Shown here one piece after another: positions 16,425 through 25,072 of a stretch of DNA of 36,427 bases. A program made the translations under genes and the position numbers. The DNA is from an uncultured Candidatus Actinomarina sp. (lineage in GTDB: Bacteria > Actinomycetota > Acidimicrobiia > Actinomarinales > Actinomarinaceae): contig CACHJT010000005.1 in NCBI GenBank assembly GCA_902580215.1, positions 1 through 36,427 on the forward strand, given 5' to 3'. Positions within the stretch are counted from its first letter, which is position 1. Each line of letters opens with the position of its first letter. The notes below the pieces were generated by a model, which did no database searches, had not been told where the DNA came from, and saw only the letters and a program-made list of their open reading frames with translations.

Positions 16425-16813
16425 TCTTTAAACTGAATTTTATTATTGTACGGGAGCACATCGTCGAATTTATATTTTTCAAAACTGTCCTTGTGAACAA
16501 CAATTACATCCTCAACACCAAACTCTGACATTCGCTGCCTGGAAACACCACAAGGAAATATTGCTTCTTCATCTGCATCAATACATGCTACAGCTAATAT
16601 ATCAATTTTTGTTTCACCTTCTGAAATGGCTTTGAGTACAGCTACATCCTCTCCACAAACAGTTGCTGGATAGGATACATTTTCTATATTGCAACCTGTA
16701 TATACATTTCCTGAATCTGTAATAAGTGCTGCTCCAACTCTAAAATTTGAATATGGTGCATAAGCTTTTTTTGCAGTATCTCTAGCTAATTGAGCTAATT
16801 CTTGATCGTTCAT
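16421..16813 (-). CDS. cdd: Cytidine deaminase with an altered zinc site
   Basis: Homotetrameric-type cytidine deaminase (130 aa), normally converting (deoxy)cytidine to (deoxy)uridine. FRVGAALITDSG, the substrate site GCNIENVSYP and the proton shuttle E55 (TVCGEDVA) are present. Of the three zinc cysteines, C53 and C88 are kept, but the third (PCGxCRQ in the family) is Ser91 (PCGVSRQ, codon TCC). The Arg after the glutamate, which balances the thiolate charge, is Asp56. The enzyme may bind metal differently, be weak, or use another substrate. Start overlaps the smc stop by 4 nt. Confidence 0.88.
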   Translation of the reverse strand: MNDQELAQLARDTAKKAYAPYSNFRVGAALITDSGNVYTGCNIENVSYPATVCGEDVAVLKAISEGETKIDILAVACIDADEEAIFPCGVSRQRMSEFGVEDVIVVHKDSFEKYKFDDVLPYNNKIQFKD

Positions 16814-19455
16814 GATTTGTTTATCAATTCTTCAAAATCTGCTTTAGTTTTTGTAAACACTCTTGATCCAGAGCCTGGCTCCATAGTGACCCCATATAAA
16901 ACATCACCAGCATGCATAGTCTGCTGTTGGTGTGTAACAATAATATATTGAGCATCTCCCTTTACATGCTTTAATAAGTTAATCATTCTATGTAAATTAG
17001 CATCATCGAGTGCAGCTTCAACTTCATCAAGTATATAAAAAGGGCTTGGGAATGACTTAAATATAGAGAACAAGAATGCTATTGCAGCTAAAGATCTTTC
17101 CCCACCAGATAATAAACTTAATTTCTTAACCTTTTTGCCTTTAGGTTGTACCGAAATATCAATTCCAGTTTCTAAAATGTTTTCTTTATCTGTGAATGAC
17201 AAAGATCCTTTTCCTCCAGGGAACAAAGTTTCAAATATTTCAGAAAAATGTACTGAAATTGAATTAAATGAAGACTCAATTCTAAATGATATTTCATTTT
17301 CAATTTCTTTAATATGTGAATTCAATTCTTTTTTGGCTAAATTTAAGTCCTCTATGTTTCCTGTTATTTCTTCATGTCTTGAATTTAAGGTTTCAAAATC
17401 TTCTTTAGCTAAATAATTTACTGTACCTATATTTTCTAATTGAGTTTCATAATTTTTTATTTCATTTTCTAAAGTATGTTGAATCAATCCATCAGTTTGG
17501 ACATTAACAAGACTTTCGTCATTCAAACCATAAATATTTTTTAATGTAGAAAAATGAGATGATGTAGAAACTTGATTTTCAGATAGTTTAATTACTACTG
17601 CGGTTTTTTCCTCTTTTATATCAAAATAATTTTTATTTAACTGTTCAATTTCTGAATCGATTTTCTGAATTTTTTTATTAGTATTTCCATACTTATCATC
17701 AAACTCTTCAGATTTTTGAGCTAATAAATTACTAGTTTTATTTGTAAATGTAATAAAGTCTTTTATTTCAGAAACAAGTTTTTGTAAATCTGATTTTGAA
17801 GTTGCATTTTTAGTAGATGAAATTTTTTCTTTTTCATTAATAAATTCATTATTTTGTTCCGTAAGATTTTTGATTCTTTCTTGAGAAGTAACTAATTGGT
17901 TAGAGATTGAGGTTATTTGATTTTCTAAATTTTCAATCTGTTTTTCTAAATCAATCTTCTGATTATTTATATCAATTTTGAACTCTTCATTTTGATTAAT
18001 TCCAGAAAGCAATACTTCTTTTTGACTTAATTCTCTTTCCATAGATTCATTCTTAGAAGTTATTTGATCTATTTTTTCTTTTGATGAGTTAAATTCCCTA
18101 TTCAAGATATTTTGATGAAAAGTAACATATTCATCTTTTGAATAAGTATTAAATTCAGTGCTTTTAATATCATTATTAAATTTCTGTAAAAGGTCTTCTG
18201 AATTTTTAACATCGCTCTCCCACTTACTAAGCTCAAGATTTAGTACTCCTAAATCTTGTGATGTTTCAGATATGTTCTTTTGTAGTGACTTAATTTCATT
18301 TTCTAGCAAAGCTTCATTTACTTCTTTTGATGCAGAAGACTTCTTAATAACAGATTCGAGTTGAGTTTTTAAATCATCATAAGTTGATTGAAGATTCTTT
18401 AAAGAATATTGTTTAGACACCAACTGATTAGAAAGCATATTTATTTGATCTGAATTTTGATCTATTTTTTTTGAAATTTTATTTATTTGCTCTATATTCC
18501 TAAAATCTTCACGTTCTAAATTATCTTTTCTTTCATTTGCCACTTGAGCAATTGATCTTAATTGTTCAGTAACATTGTTAATTTTTGAAGAATATTCTTT
18601 GAATGTAGAGCCAATGGAAACTCCATCGCCAAGTTCATTATTTATTCTAAGTTTTTCTTTTTTCAAATTTTCAACTTTTAACTCAATAGAATCAATTGAA
18701 TTTGAAAGTTCATTTTCTTTAATTTTTAAATCTTCATATTCATTTTGAAATTTTCTATAAAGCAAAGTATGTAGTTTTATATTTCTATCTTTTAATTGAT
18801 TTGTTACATCTTCATGAAGCCTTGCCTGCTCAGCTTGTTCCTGTAGAGGCTTTAGTTGTTTTCTAATCTCACGTAAAACATCTTTGGCTCTTTTGATTTC
18901 TTTATCACCAGATTCAATTCTCTTAAGCGCTTTTTCTTTTTTTGACCTTAAAGGTAAAATTCCTGAGGCTTCTTCAATTGTTAATCTGTGATCCTCAGGC
19001 TTTGAATTCAATATTTCAGCGATTTGACCTTGTGAAATTATGATATGTTGCTGTTTACCTATACCTACGTCACTTAAAAACTCTTGAATATCTAACAATC
19101 TGCAATTTAAGCCATTCATAAAGTATTCAGAAGTACCATCTCTAAACAGTTTTCTTCCTATGGAAATTTCACTATTTCCGTTAAATTTTTGTTCATCAAC
19201 TTCGAAATTTAAATAGACCTCAGCAAATCCTTTTTCTGATAATTTTTCAGTACCAGCAAATATCACATCTTCCATCTTGTTAGTTCTAAGAGTGGCGGGG
19301 CTTTGGGTTCCCAATACCCAAGATATTGCATCTACTACATTTGACTTTCCAGAACCATTAGGTCCAACAATAACATTTACTTCGTCTGATAATTGAATAG
19401 TTGTCTTTTCTGCAAAAGACTTGAACCCATTAATATCTAATGATTTTAAATACAT
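16810..19455 (-). CDS. smc: Chromosome-segregation SMC protein, short and apparently hingeless
   Basis: SMC ATPase head protein for chromosome organisation. The N-terminal head is canonical: KSLDINGFKSFAEKT, Walker A GPNGSGKS at 31-38, QGQIAEILN and IEEASGI. So is the C-terminal head: signature LSGGERSLAAIAFLF (from about 782), Walker B YILDEVEAALDD (about 807-818) and VTHQQQTM. The total is 881 aa against about 1150-1200 in relatives. The region between (about 170-700) is continuous Glu/Lys/Gln/Asn-rich coiled coil, with no globular Gly-rich hinge and no CxxC hook. AGGG lies about 6 nt before the ATG. ftsY and ffh do not follow it. Confidence 0.93.
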   Translation of the reverse strand: MYLKSLDINGFKSFAEKTTIQLSDEVNVIVGPNGSGKSNVVDAISWVLGTQSPATLRTNKMEDVIFAGTEKLSEKGFAEVYLNFEVDEQKFNGNSEISIGRKLFRDGTSEYFMNGLNCRLLDIQEFLSDVGIGKQQHIIISQGQIAEILNSKPEDHRLTIEEASGILPLRSKKEKALKRIESGDKEIKRAKDVLREIRKQLKPLQEQAEQARLHEDVTNQLKDRNIKLHTLLYRKFQNEYEDLKIKENELSNSIDSIELKVENLKKEKLRINNELGDGVSIGSTFKEYSSKINNVTEQLRSIAQVANERKDNLEREDFRNIEQINKISKKIDQNSDQINMLSNQLVSKQYSLKNLQSTYDDLKTQLESVIKKSSASKEVNEALLENEIKSLQKNISETSQDLGVLNLELSKWESDVKNSEDLLQKFNNDIKSTEFNTYSKDEYVTFHQNILNREFNSSKEKIDQITSKNESMERELSQKEVLLSGINQNEEFKIDINNQKIDLEKQIENLENQITSISNQLVTSQERIKNLTEQNNEFINEKEKISSTKNATSKSDLQKLVSEIKDFITFTNKTSNLLAQKSEEFDDKYGNTNKKIQKIDSEIEQLNKNYFDIKEEKTAVVIKLSENQVSTSSHFSTLKNIYGLNDESLVNVQTDGLIQHTLENEIKNYETQLENIGTVNYLAKEDFETLNSRHEEITGNIEDLNLAKKELNSHIKEIENEISFRIESSFNSISVHFSEIFETLFPGGKGSLSFTDKENILETGIDISVQPKGKKVKKLSLLSGGERSLAAIAFLFSIFKSFPSPFYILDEVEAALDDANLHRMINLLKHVKGDAQYIIVTHQQQTMHAGDVLYGVTMEPGSGSRVFTKTKADFEELINKS

Positions 19456-19521
19456 TTATTACCCTGTTGTTACTTATATATTAGTAATAATTGGATTAAA
19501 TTTCTTATTTTTGAATTTTTT

Positions 19522-20457
19522 TTAAACTACTTCTATTTCTACAGCACGCGTATTTTGCCTATTAGATGTGTATATATTATCAAGATATTCAAAAGGCTTT
19601 TTATTTATCCAGCCATTTGAATATAAAAAGTAAGACGCAGCCAAATCTACTCCTCTTTTGCTACCGTCTGTACAGTTAAATATAAAGGATTCGCTATTAT
19701 CAGTAACAAACAATACTCCTTCTGCACCTGATTTTGCTAAAAGTTTTCGTTCTGAATTTATTATTATATTTGTATCCGTTCTATTTTCGCCACCTATTAT
19801 TTCTGGATGAGCTAAATAAGCTTGAAATACTTTATTCCAAGATTCAGCACTTCGAGTTTTTTGCATAAATTTTATAGAGTTTAAAAAATTTGTTACATTT
19901 AAATTAATTGCTGGCAGACCACATCCATCAATACCAAATCCAATATCTTCATTTTCAAATATTTCGATAAAGTACTGCTTTGTGATTTCTTGGGTTTTAT
20001 GAATTAAATCATAGTAATTACTGCTATCAACAGATAATAATTTAGAAAATATCAACATTGATAAATGCTTGCCAGAACAATTGTTGTGCAACTTAGTAAA
20101 TTTCTCACCTATTACTAGCAAATTATCTGCAGTTTCATCATGAAAAGGTCGCTGTGGCCCACAAATTATGTTATCTAAATCAACTTTAAATTTTTTTGCT
20201 GTTTCTCTTAATAGTTCTATATGCTCAACTTGACCAGAATGTGATGCTGCAAACAATGCTATCTCTTCAGAAGTAAATTCAATATTTTGATTTGTTGCCT
20301 CCAGCAATAAAGGAATCACTTGCATTGGTTTGACTGAAGACCTAGGGAAAAAATAATCGTCATATTGTTTTTTGTTTGAGTAAAGATTTACTACATGAGA
20401 AGACTCTATAGAACCATCCCTATATAAATTAACTGTTAATTTATTATCTTCTGACAT
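19522..20457 (-). CDS. Asparaginase II family protein
   Basis: Member of the Asparaginase_II family (the thermolabile, beta-lactamase-like-fold group), expected to hydrolyse L-asparagine to aspartate and ammonia. Family segments: PRSSVKPMQVIPLL near residue 37, AASHSGQVEHIELL, ICGPQRPFHDETAD, HNNCSGKHLSML and GIDGCGLPAINL. 311 aa, normal. Its ATG lies 22 nt inside the mutM end, and it separates mutM from smc, which are usually adjacent, so it is probably an insertion into the ancestral cluster. Confidence 0.88.
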   Translation of the reverse strand: MSEDNKLTVNLYRDGSIESSHVVNLYSNKKQYDDYFFPRSSVKPMQVIPLLLEATNQNIEFTSEEIALFAASHSGQVEHIELLRETAKKFKVDLDNIICGPQRPFHDETADNLLVIGEKFTKLHNNCSGKHLSMLIFSKLLSVDSSNYYDLIHKTQEITKQYFIEIFENEDIGFGIDGCGLPAINLNVTNFLNSIKFMQKTRSAESWNKVFQAYLAHPEIIGGENRTDTNIIINSERKLLAKSGAEGVLFVTDNSESFIFNCTDGSKRGVDLAASYFLYSNGWINKKPFEYLDNIYTSNRQNTRAVEIEVV

Positions 20458-21239
20458 TTTTTACACACATAAGTAGCTCTAGAATCTATAAATATATTAT
20501 CAATTTTATTTGAACATGAAAAACACTTATCTTTTGCATAAATATACAAATTATTTTGGTTGTTACCATATACACCTTGTGGTAAAACAAAAGTCATATC
20601 ACTTAAGGTTGTTCCATTATTTTTAATAGCCTTTTTTAAAACTTTCTTTGTATATGAAAATATATCGTTCCAATTTGTGTCTTGTAATTTAAAAGATAAT
20701 GAATGTGGATGAATGCCAGCAAGAAATAAAATTTCATTGACATAAATATTTCCAAGTCCGCTTATATTTTTTTGATTTAGTAAGAATTTTTTAATACTCG
20801 TCGAACTTTTTTTTGCTTTATTCATTACAAAGATTTTATCTAGTTTTGACAATGAAAGTGCGTCTGGACCTAGAATGGAAAATTGTTTATTTGCTAGATC
20901 ATTTTTAAGAATCTTTATATATCCAAACTTTCGAATATCATCATAAAGCAAAACGTCTTCATCAAAAAAAAATATACCGTGTGTATGTTTATTTTTTAAA
21001 CCATTTAGATCTAATCTTCCACTCATTCCTAAATGAAAAAAAATAGAATTGTTTTTAAAGTTAAATTGTAAAATCTTTCCTTTTCTATATATCTCAAGCA
21101 AAACTCCTAAGTTTCGAGGATTGACAGTGTTAAATCTATTTATTCGTTGATCAAATATTTTATATTTTTGTAATTTCTGATTTATTAAAGAATTTTTTAA
21201 AACCCTTCGTATAGATTCAACTTCTGGTAATTCAGGCAT
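20436..21239 (-). CDS. mutM: Formamidopyrimidine-DNA glycosylase
   Basis: Bifunctional base-excision enzyme removing 8-oxoguanine and formamidopyrimidines. The catalytic N-terminus MPELPEVESIRR (P2 nucleophile, E3) is intact. FHLGMSGRLDL and SGLGNIYVNEILF are typical, and a C-terminal zinc finger is formed by C239, C242, C259 and C262. 267 aa, normal. 8-nt overlap with rnc upstream. Confidence 0.96.
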   Translation of the reverse strand: MPELPEVESIRRVLKNSLINQKLQKYKIFDQRINRFNTVNPRNLGVLLEIYRKGKILQFNFKNNSIFFHLGMSGRLDLNGLKNKHTHGIFFFDEDVLLYDDIRKFGYIKILKNDLANKQFSILGPDALSLSKLDKIFVMNKAKKSSTSIKKFLLNQKNISGLGNIYVNEILFLAGIHPHSLSFKLQDTNWNDIFSYTKKVLKKAIKNNGTTLSDMTFVLPQGVYGNNQNNLYIYAKDKCFSCSNKIDNIFIDSRATYVCKKCQKIIN

Positions 21240-21909
21240 CTAACTTTGCTAAAGCATCTTTTGCAGCAGATTGTTGAGCACTTTTTTTAGATTTTCCATC
21301 TCCAGCACCAATTACCTCATCATTTAATAAAACTTCAGATGAAAAATTTTTATTATGGTCAGGACCATGTGAACTATCTTGATAGATTACTTTTAACCCC
21401 TTTTTAGCAAAGTATTCTTGTAATCTTGTTTTGTAATCTTTTTGTCCAGGATTTTGAGATAGACCCTTTATGCTTGGATAAATAAATTTTGAAACAAAAT
21501 CATTTACAGCTTTTAGACCACCATCAAAATATAAAGCAGCAATTAAAGCTTCCAGAGCATCTTCAATAATTGAATCTTTATGTCTTCCTCCAGTTGAATC
21601 TTCTGCTGAGCCTAAATAAAGATACTTACCTATGTTTATTTTTTTTCCAAGTTCAACAAGATAAAACTGATTAACAGCGCTCGATCTAATTTTGGTAAGA
21701 CTTCCTTCGTCCAATTCTGGATAATTTTCAAATAAATATTCAGTTAGATCAAAATCTAGTATTGCATCACCAAAAAATTCATACCTTTGATTTGATTGTA
21801 AGTCCGGATACTCATCTAAATATGATTTATGGGTTAAAGCAATCTTTAAAAAAGTTATATTTTTAAATTTGTATCCAATATTCTTTTCTAAATCTTTTAA
21901 ATTACTCAT
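21232..21909 (-). CDS. rnc: Ribonuclease III
   Basis: Double-strand-specific RNase that processes rRNA precursors and structured RNAs. The signature reads NQRYEFFGDAIL at 40-51, with E44 and D48 conserved but Gln41 where most enzymes have Glu. The second metal site is EDALEALIAALYFDGG (D117, E120). A dsRNA-binding domain fills about 155-225, ending KKSAQQSAAKDAL. 225 aa. ATGA overlap with plsX and 8-nt overlap with mutM. Confidence 0.95.
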   Translation of the reverse strand: MSNLKDLEKNIGYKFKNITFLKIALTHKSYLDEYPDLQSNQRYEFFGDAILDFDLTEYLFENYPELDEGSLTKIRSSAVNQFYLVELGKKINIGKYLYLGSAEDSTGGRHKDSIIEDALEALIAALYFDGGLKAVNDFVSKFIYPSIKGLSQNPGQKDYKTRLQEYFAKKGLKVIYQDSSHGPDHNKNFSSEVLLNDEVIGAGDGKSKKSAQQSAAKDALAKLDA

Positions 21910-22877
21910 AACTCTTTGATGGCATCAGAAAACTTACCAATAAAATCTTTGTTGATGGATTCATTTGTATATTGAATACCATTCATAATTGCTTCCTGCT
22001 TAGATGAACCATGGCCAATTGTTACTAAACCATCGACGCCTAATAAGTAAGAAGCATTTGTTTTATCAGGGTTTAATTGATCCTTTACAGGTTTTAAAGC
22101 TTTCTTGACTGATGGTAAAAAAGGTTTAAATAGATTTTGTTTTAGAGAGGCAGATATTAGGCTTTGCTGAAGTTTTGCAGTTCCTTCTAAAGTTTTTAAT
22201 ACAACATTACCTGTAAATCCATCAGTAACAAAAACATCAACCTTATTAGTTGCAAAATCTCTACCTTCTACATTTCCAACGAAATTTAAAGAACTTGAAT
22301 TTAAAAGTTTAAAGGCAGATTTTTCAAGCTCTCTACCCTTTGACTCTTCTTCGCCGTTATTTAAAAGTCCTATTTTCGGTGAATCAATGTCAAAAAGAGC
22401 TTCAGCAAGCTTTGATCCCATGACGGCAAATTGATAAAGGACTTTAGGTTTAACATCTAAACTTGCACCTGAATCAAGTAATATCACGCTTCTATCAATA
22501 GTTGGCAAGACTGAAGCAATTGCAGGTCTAATTACACCTCTTTGCTTTCCCAAAATTGTAATTGCACTTATTAGGGTTGCACCGGTAGATCCTGCAGAAA
22601 ATACTGCCTCAACCTTTTTTTCTTTTAATAATTGCATACATCCATTTATAGATGCTTCTTTTTTGGACCGTACAGCTTTAAGTGGATCCTCGTCCATTGA
22701 AATTACCTGAGGAAAATGGTAGACAGGTATTTCTGTTGATCCTAGATAAGGTTTGATTAAATTTTCGTCACCACACAGTACGACATTGACGCCATTTTCC
22801 TTTGCTTTAATCGCACCTTTAACAATTTCTACAGGTGCTGAATCACCACCCATTGCATCTACGGCAATAGTATTCAT
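21906..22877 (-). CDS. plsX: Phosphate acyltransferase PlsX
   Basis: Peripheral enzyme making acyl-phosphate from acyl-ACP for phosphatidic-acid synthesis. Diagnostic features are the start MNTIAVDAMGGDSAP, VFSAGSTGATLISA, RPAIASVLPT, LLDSGASLDVKP and VTDGFTGNVVLKT. 323 aa, normal. It follows rpmF by 7 nt, the widespread rpmF-plsX pairing of translation with lipid synthesis. Confidence 0.96.
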   Translation of the reverse strand: MNTIAVDAMGGDSAPVEIVKGAIKAKENGVNVVLCGDENLIKPYLGSTEIPVYHFPQVISMDEDPLKAVRSKKEASINGCMQLLKEKKVEAVFSAGSTGATLISAITILGKQRGVIRPAIASVLPTIDRSVILLDSGASLDVKPKVLYQFAVMGSKLAEALFDIDSPKIGLLNNGEEESKGRELEKSAFKLLNSSSLNFVGNVEGRDFATNKVDVFVTDGFTGNVVLKTLEGTAKLQQSLISASLKQNLFKPFLPSVKKALKPVKDQLNPDKTNASYLLGVDGLVTIGHGSSKQEAIMNGIQYTNESINKDFIGKFSDAIKEL

Positions 22878-22884
22878 AATTTTT

Positions 22885-23067
22885 TTAGCTTACTTCAGGT
22901 TCTTTGACTTGTCGACCGTTATAAGTTCCATCTGTAGGATTAACCCTATGTGACTGTTTTGCAACACCAGTCTCTGGGTCAACTACAAAATGCGGTTTTG
23001 AAACTTTATGAGTAGCTTTTCTACGTCTAGTTCTAGATTTAGACATTTTTTTCTTTGGCACTGCCAT
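22885..23067 (-). CDS. rpmF: 50S ribosomal protein L32, cysteine-free form
   Basis: Small large-subunit protein (60 aa) with the classic start MAVPKKKMSKSRTRRRKA. The four cysteines that bind zinc in many L32 proteins are all absent: the region reads HFVVDPETGVAKQSHRVNP. This is the zinc-independent form, known in many bacteria. It sits 18 nt after yceD and 7 nt before plsX, the common arrangement. Confidence 0.96.
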   Translation of the reverse strand: MAVPKKKMSKSRTRRRKATHKVSKPHFVVDPETGVAKQSHRVNPTDGTYNGRQVKEPEVS

Positions 23068-23085
23068 GGTTATATTCCTTTCAAA

Positions 23086-23583
23086 CTACAAATCTAGCTG
23101 ACTTAGAGAAGAAAATGGACTTTCTTTTGAATTTTTTTCATTGTGATTACAGCTTAAATTATTTTTGTTTATACCACAAAATGAGCAAAGCCCCTTACAT
23201 TTTTGTGAACATACAAAATTTATGTCCATTTTTTCGATAATTATTTCTGAAATAAAAGGTGATAAGTCAAAATATTCATCATCATAATTTATTTCATAGT
23301 CGTTATCTTCTTTTATATTCAAAGTTGTTGAAAAGGAACTTCTATCTTCATTATTTGAAGCCGTTAAACATCTCCCGCAATTGCTTTGATATCTGAAATT
23401 AACATCAATTGAAAAAGAAAGCCTATCTTCAATTAATTCAATTTCTGATTGGAATTTAATTTGTTCATTTTCATCAATAAAATTATTACCAAAGTTTATT
23501 GGAAATGTGCCTTCATTGTCGAATTGTATTTTATCTTTTGAAGAGATTAGGTCAATTGACTTAATCTTGGTATTTAATTTCAT
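23086..23583 (-). CDS. yceD: DUF177 / YceD family protein
   Basis: YceD (DUF177) family protein, almost always encoded just before rpmF and linked in some bacteria and plants to 23S rRNA accumulation. The family's CGRC motif lies in the middle (SNCGRCLTAS), and a C-terminal four-Cys group reads CSQKCKGLCSFCG, probably metal-binding. 165 aa, normal. It starts one base after the coiled-coil gene stop. Confidence 0.9.
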   Translation of the reverse strand: MKLNTKIKSIDLISSKDKIQFDNEGTFPINFGNNFIDENEQIKFQSEIELIEDRLSFSIDVNFRYQSNCGRCLTASNNEDRSSFSTTLNIKEDNDYEINYDDEYFDLSPFISEIIIEKMDINFVCSQKCKGLCSFCGINKNNLSCNHNEKNSKESPFSSLSQLDL

Positions 23584-23584
23584 T

Positions 23585-24082
23585 TTATGGTTTTTCTATA
23601 TCGCGCGGTTGTCTAAGTTTCGTTCTCTCTTGATCTAAAAAATCTTTTAACTGATTAATTTTGCTTTGAATTTCTTCCATTTTACGATCTACTGAATCTT
23701 CAATATTTGCTCTATAAGATTGAGCTTCAAGTTCAGTTTGCTTGATTATTGCATTGGCTTCAATAACTGCTTCTTGTAAAACATATGATTCTTGAATAAG
23801 TTTTTCAGATTCACGCCTAGCTTCTTCAACAATCTCTTTTGAATCATCTTTAGCCTTGGTAATAAACGACTCCTGTTCTCTTACAATCCATCTTGCAGTT
23901 CGAAGTTCTACAGGAATTGTGTCAATTATTTCATCTATATTGTTTATAATTTCCTTTTTATTGACTCTTCCGGTAAGGGAATTCGATTCGAGACTTGCCC
24001 TTAGGTTTTCTAATTTATCAACTATGTCAATTCTGACATTTCCTTTTGCAATATCTTCAAAATTAATTTCTGCTTCAGGCAT
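23585..24082 (-). CDS. DivIVA-like coiled-coil protein (Rv2927c-like)
   Basis: A 165-aa, highly charged protein. After a short acidic start, residues 70-160 form one long helix/coiled coil (EEARRESEKLIQESYVLQEA and following), with KTELEAQSYRA-type heptads. Actinobacteria carry such a protein at this exact place, before yceD and after coaD (Mycobacterium Rv2927c is the example I recall), often grouped with DivIVA/Wag31-like or F0F1 subunit-b-like proteins. Its function is not established. 8-nt overlap with coaD. Confidence 0.75.
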   Translation of the reverse strand: MPEAEINFEDIAKGNVRIDIVDKLENLRASLESNSLTGRVNKKEIINNIDEIIDTIPVELRTARWIVREQESFITKAKDDSKEIVEEARRESEKLIQESYVLQEAVIEANAIIKQTELEAQSYRANIEDSVDRKMEEIQSKINQLKDFLDQERTKLRQPRDIEKP

Positions 24083-24539
24083 TGTTCATTCTCTCTAAAA
24101 CATAATCTGGAACCAAAGATTTAATGTCTCCACCGTATGAATGAATTTCTTTCACCATGGAACTTGATAGGTATCCATATTCAGGAGAAGAAGGTATGAA
24201 TATTGTTTCAAATCCTTTTAAAGTCGAGTTAGCTTGTGCCATTTGAAATTCATAGTCAAAATCTGTCATAGCTCTTAATCCTTTGACAATAGCATCAACC
24301 GACTCTGATGTGGCAAAATCAACTAATAAACCCTCAAAACTTTTTACTTTGACATTCGTTTTTTCATTACAAATTTTTTCAAGCATTTCTGATCTTTCCT
24401 CTGGTGTAAATAAAGATTCCTTTGAGGGATTAACAACAACTCCAACAATAATCTCACTAAATATTTCAGAACATCTATTTATAACATCAATATGACCATT
24501 AGTAGGTGGGTCAAATGAACCAGGAATTAAAATTTTCAT
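24075..24539 (-). CDS. coaD: Phosphopantetheine adenylyltransferase
   Basis: Penultimate step of coenzyme A synthesis: 4'-phosphopantetheine plus ATP gives dephospho-CoA. The nucleotidyltransferase motif PGSFDPPTNGH is at 6-16, with VVNPSKESLFTPEERSEML and VKGLRAMTDFDYEFQMA and the C-terminal YGYLSSSMVKEI. 154 aa, normal. ATGA overlap with rsmD, the standard pairing. Confidence 0.97.
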   Translation of the reverse strand: MKILIPGSFDPPTNGHIDVINRCSEIFSEIIVGVVVNPSKESLFTPEERSEMLEKICNEKTNVKVKSFEGLLVDFATSESVDAIVKGLRAMTDFDYEFQMAQANSTLKGFETIFIPSSPEYGYLSSSMVKEIHSYGGDIKSLVPDYVLERMNNA

Positions 24540-25072
24540 ATTCTCCTCAATATAAGAATTTTACTTTGCCCATAGTTTTTTTCCCTGTGTAATTCATAAT
24601 TTTTTGAAAACTTTACATCCTCAGAAGCTTTGTGTCTATGAATAATTAAAAGCCCACTATCATTTAAAATATTCTCTATGATTAAAACTTCTTCATCTAC
24701 TTGATTTGCATCAAGTTCAAAAGGAGGATCATAAAAAATTAGATCATATTTATTAATAGAATTTTGAATAAAAGAATTTACTGGCGAATTTACGATACTT
24801 AGGTTACTTGACATTTTTTCTACGTTTTTCTTAAGTATTAAAATGCATTCTTTAGAGATCTCAACAAAGGTAACATAATTTGCTCCCCTACTTAATGCTT
24901 CAATACCTAAACTTCCAGAACCAGAATATAAATCAAGAACATCTTTGTCTTCAACCATGAACTGAATTGAGTTAAAAATTGCTTCCCTAACTTTACTCAT
25001 CATTGGTCTTGTATCAGCGTTATTAATTGTTTCAATCTTTTTAGACTTGTAAATACCTGCCAAAACTCTCAT
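24536..25072 (-). CDS. rsmD: 16S rRNA (guanine(966)-N2)-methyltransferase
   Basis: SAM-dependent methyltransferase acting on G966 of 16S rRNA. RVLAGIYKSKKIE, TRPMMSKVREAIFNSI (21-36), the SAM loop DLYSGSGSLGIEALSRGA and catalytic DPPF at 115-118 are all present. 178 aa. 4-nt overlaps with both recG upstream and coaD downstream. Confidence 0.95.
   Translation of the reverse strand: MRVLAGIYKSKKIETINNADTRPMMSKVREAIFNSIQFMVEDKDVLDLYSGSGSLGIEALSRGANYVTFVEISKECILILKKNVEKMSSNLSIVNSPVNSFIQNSINKYDLIFYDPPFELDANQVDEEVLIIENILNDSGLLIIHRHKASEDVKFSKNYELHREKNYGQSKILILRRI

Noticed and set aside
19522-20457. Recent horizontal transfer of the asparaginase-II gene
   Set aside because: It interrupts mutM-smc, but its base composition and codon style look like its neighbours and no repeats or mobility genes flank it.
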